A stretch of DNA of 5,637 nucleotides from an uncultured Taibaiella sp. (GTDB lineage: Bacteria > Bacteroidota > Bacteroidia > Chitinophagales > Chitinophagaceae). Shown piece after piece: positions 5,117 through 5,637 of this stretch. The notes under the pieces were generated by a model. That model was not told where the DNA came from. It did not search any database and worked only from the letters and a program-made list of their open reading frames with translations. Made by a program: the position numbers and the translations under genes. Positions within the stretch are counted from its first letter, which is position 1; each line of letters starts with the position of its first letter. The DNA lies in assembly GCA_946886975.1 (NCBI GenBank), contig CAMPJV010000189.1, positions 1 through 5,637 of the forward strand, in the 5' to 3' direction.

Positions 5117-5637
5117 TTAGGCACTGAAGAATTCAGCTAACCACTCCTCCCCTGTCTTTTTATTAAAGTTTTCCGGAAAAAGCTCCGCCCATTCCAAAGC
5201 ACGAATAAAAGGAACAAAGTTTCTTTAAGACAGTTTATCAGTTCAGCCCACATGGCGTACACCATCTGACGCATTTATCGGAAGCGGCACTTGATATACG
5301 TTAGCTCAATCCTTGCTCGAACAATTCTCTTTTGGAGAAGTGACAAGGTATTCCCGGCAGGCTATAGGACGATCATTATGAATAGAGCAGGATTCGTCTT
5401 CCAGGAACGGACAAGGTACCCCCTGCAAAAAATAGGTAAAGACTACATCTTTAAGTGCGTCCTCCTCCTCACATTCCTCCAGCCTCGCGAACCAACCCAT
5501 ATTTTGAAAATGTGTCACTGCATCTTTAAAACGAGTACGTATTTCGGTACGTCGAGGCTCTGGGAGGCTGTCCACCATAGCCGCAATATGATATACCTCT
5601 AGCTCAGCCAGCGGAACGGGTTGTCGGCAACAGGCTC
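5117..5637 (-). pseudogene. Broken YkgJ-family cysteine-cluster protein gene, 5' end beyond window
   Basis: YkgJ-family proteins carry a conserved cysteine cluster proposed to bind zinc or iron; their role is largely unknown. Reading leftward from the window edge, the frame opens with ACCRQPVPLAELE (preceded by a partial codon compatible with Gly). It continues through PEPRR, then CPFLEDESCSIH, then RPIACREYLVTSP and ENC. The cluster cysteines are at 5632-5627, 5413-5411, 5389-5387, 5359-5357 and 5323-5321. A TGA at 5308-5306 then interrupts it. The same frame continues with NVYQVPLPINASD, a TGA at 5245-5243, a TAA at 5227-5225, and then FVPFIRALEWAELFPENF and TGEEWLAEFFSA before a natural TAA at 5119-5117. 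Segments like VPLP and ALEWAE are what I expect in the C-terminal part of full-length relatives, so three nonsense changes appear to have broken an otherwise collinear gene. A truncated but functional product containing the whole cysteine cluster remains possible. Confidence 0.82.

Noticed and set aside
5225..5308. Selenocysteine or stop-codon reassignment in the YkgJ-family gene
   Set aside because: Both TGA and TAA interrupt the frame, no selenocysteine-type context is apparent, and the other genes in the window read normally with standard stops.
5291..5602. 103-residue + strand frame at the right end
   Set aside because: It is antisense to the YkgJ-family reading frame, whose cysteine motifs are unmistakable; the + frame shows no family features.

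Overview
The window reads as a piece of a Bacteroidota chromosome, most likely from the Chitinophagaceae or a close relative. The evidence is a CTC-type L25 next to peptidyl-tRNA hydrolase, a DUF6263-like lipoprotein, A-rich translation starts without Shine-Dalgarno sequences, and a near-textbook Bacteroidota promoter (TTTG, 21-nt spacer, TAnnTTTG) in front of pth. Family assignments come from reading the proteins by eye; no database search was run.

The left half, on the + strand, is a housekeeping block: ribosomal protein L25 (200-793), a strong intrinsic terminator (831-870), peptidyl-tRNA hydrolase pth (936-1499), and 12 nt later a DUF6263-type lipoprotein (1512-2399) that probably shares the pth transcript. 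The right half is on the - strand. From right to left it holds a decayed YkgJ-family cysteine-cluster gene running off the window edge (5637-5117), an outer-membrane beta-barrel protein (5065-4454), a possible two-helix membrane miniprotein (4358-4152), a 713-bp repeat-rich gap without a convincing gene (3439-4151), and scpA (3438-2614), which converges on the lipoprotein gene.

The less ordinary content is mostly non-coding. (1) Period-7 tandem arrays begin at the stop codons of rplY and the lipoprotein gene. The rplY array has an inverted partner beyond the terminator, and that partner carries the pth promoter. (2) A hairpin-rich element of about 135 bp is present twice at roughly 93% identity, plus a third decayed partial copy, upstream of scpA. 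It resembles a REP- or MITE-like unit. (3) The YkgJ-family gene has three in-frame stops, yet its C-terminal family signature can still be read beyond them, so it looks like a recent pseudogene. I see no CRISPR array, tRNA, rRNA, transposase gene or complete novel defence or biosynthetic system.
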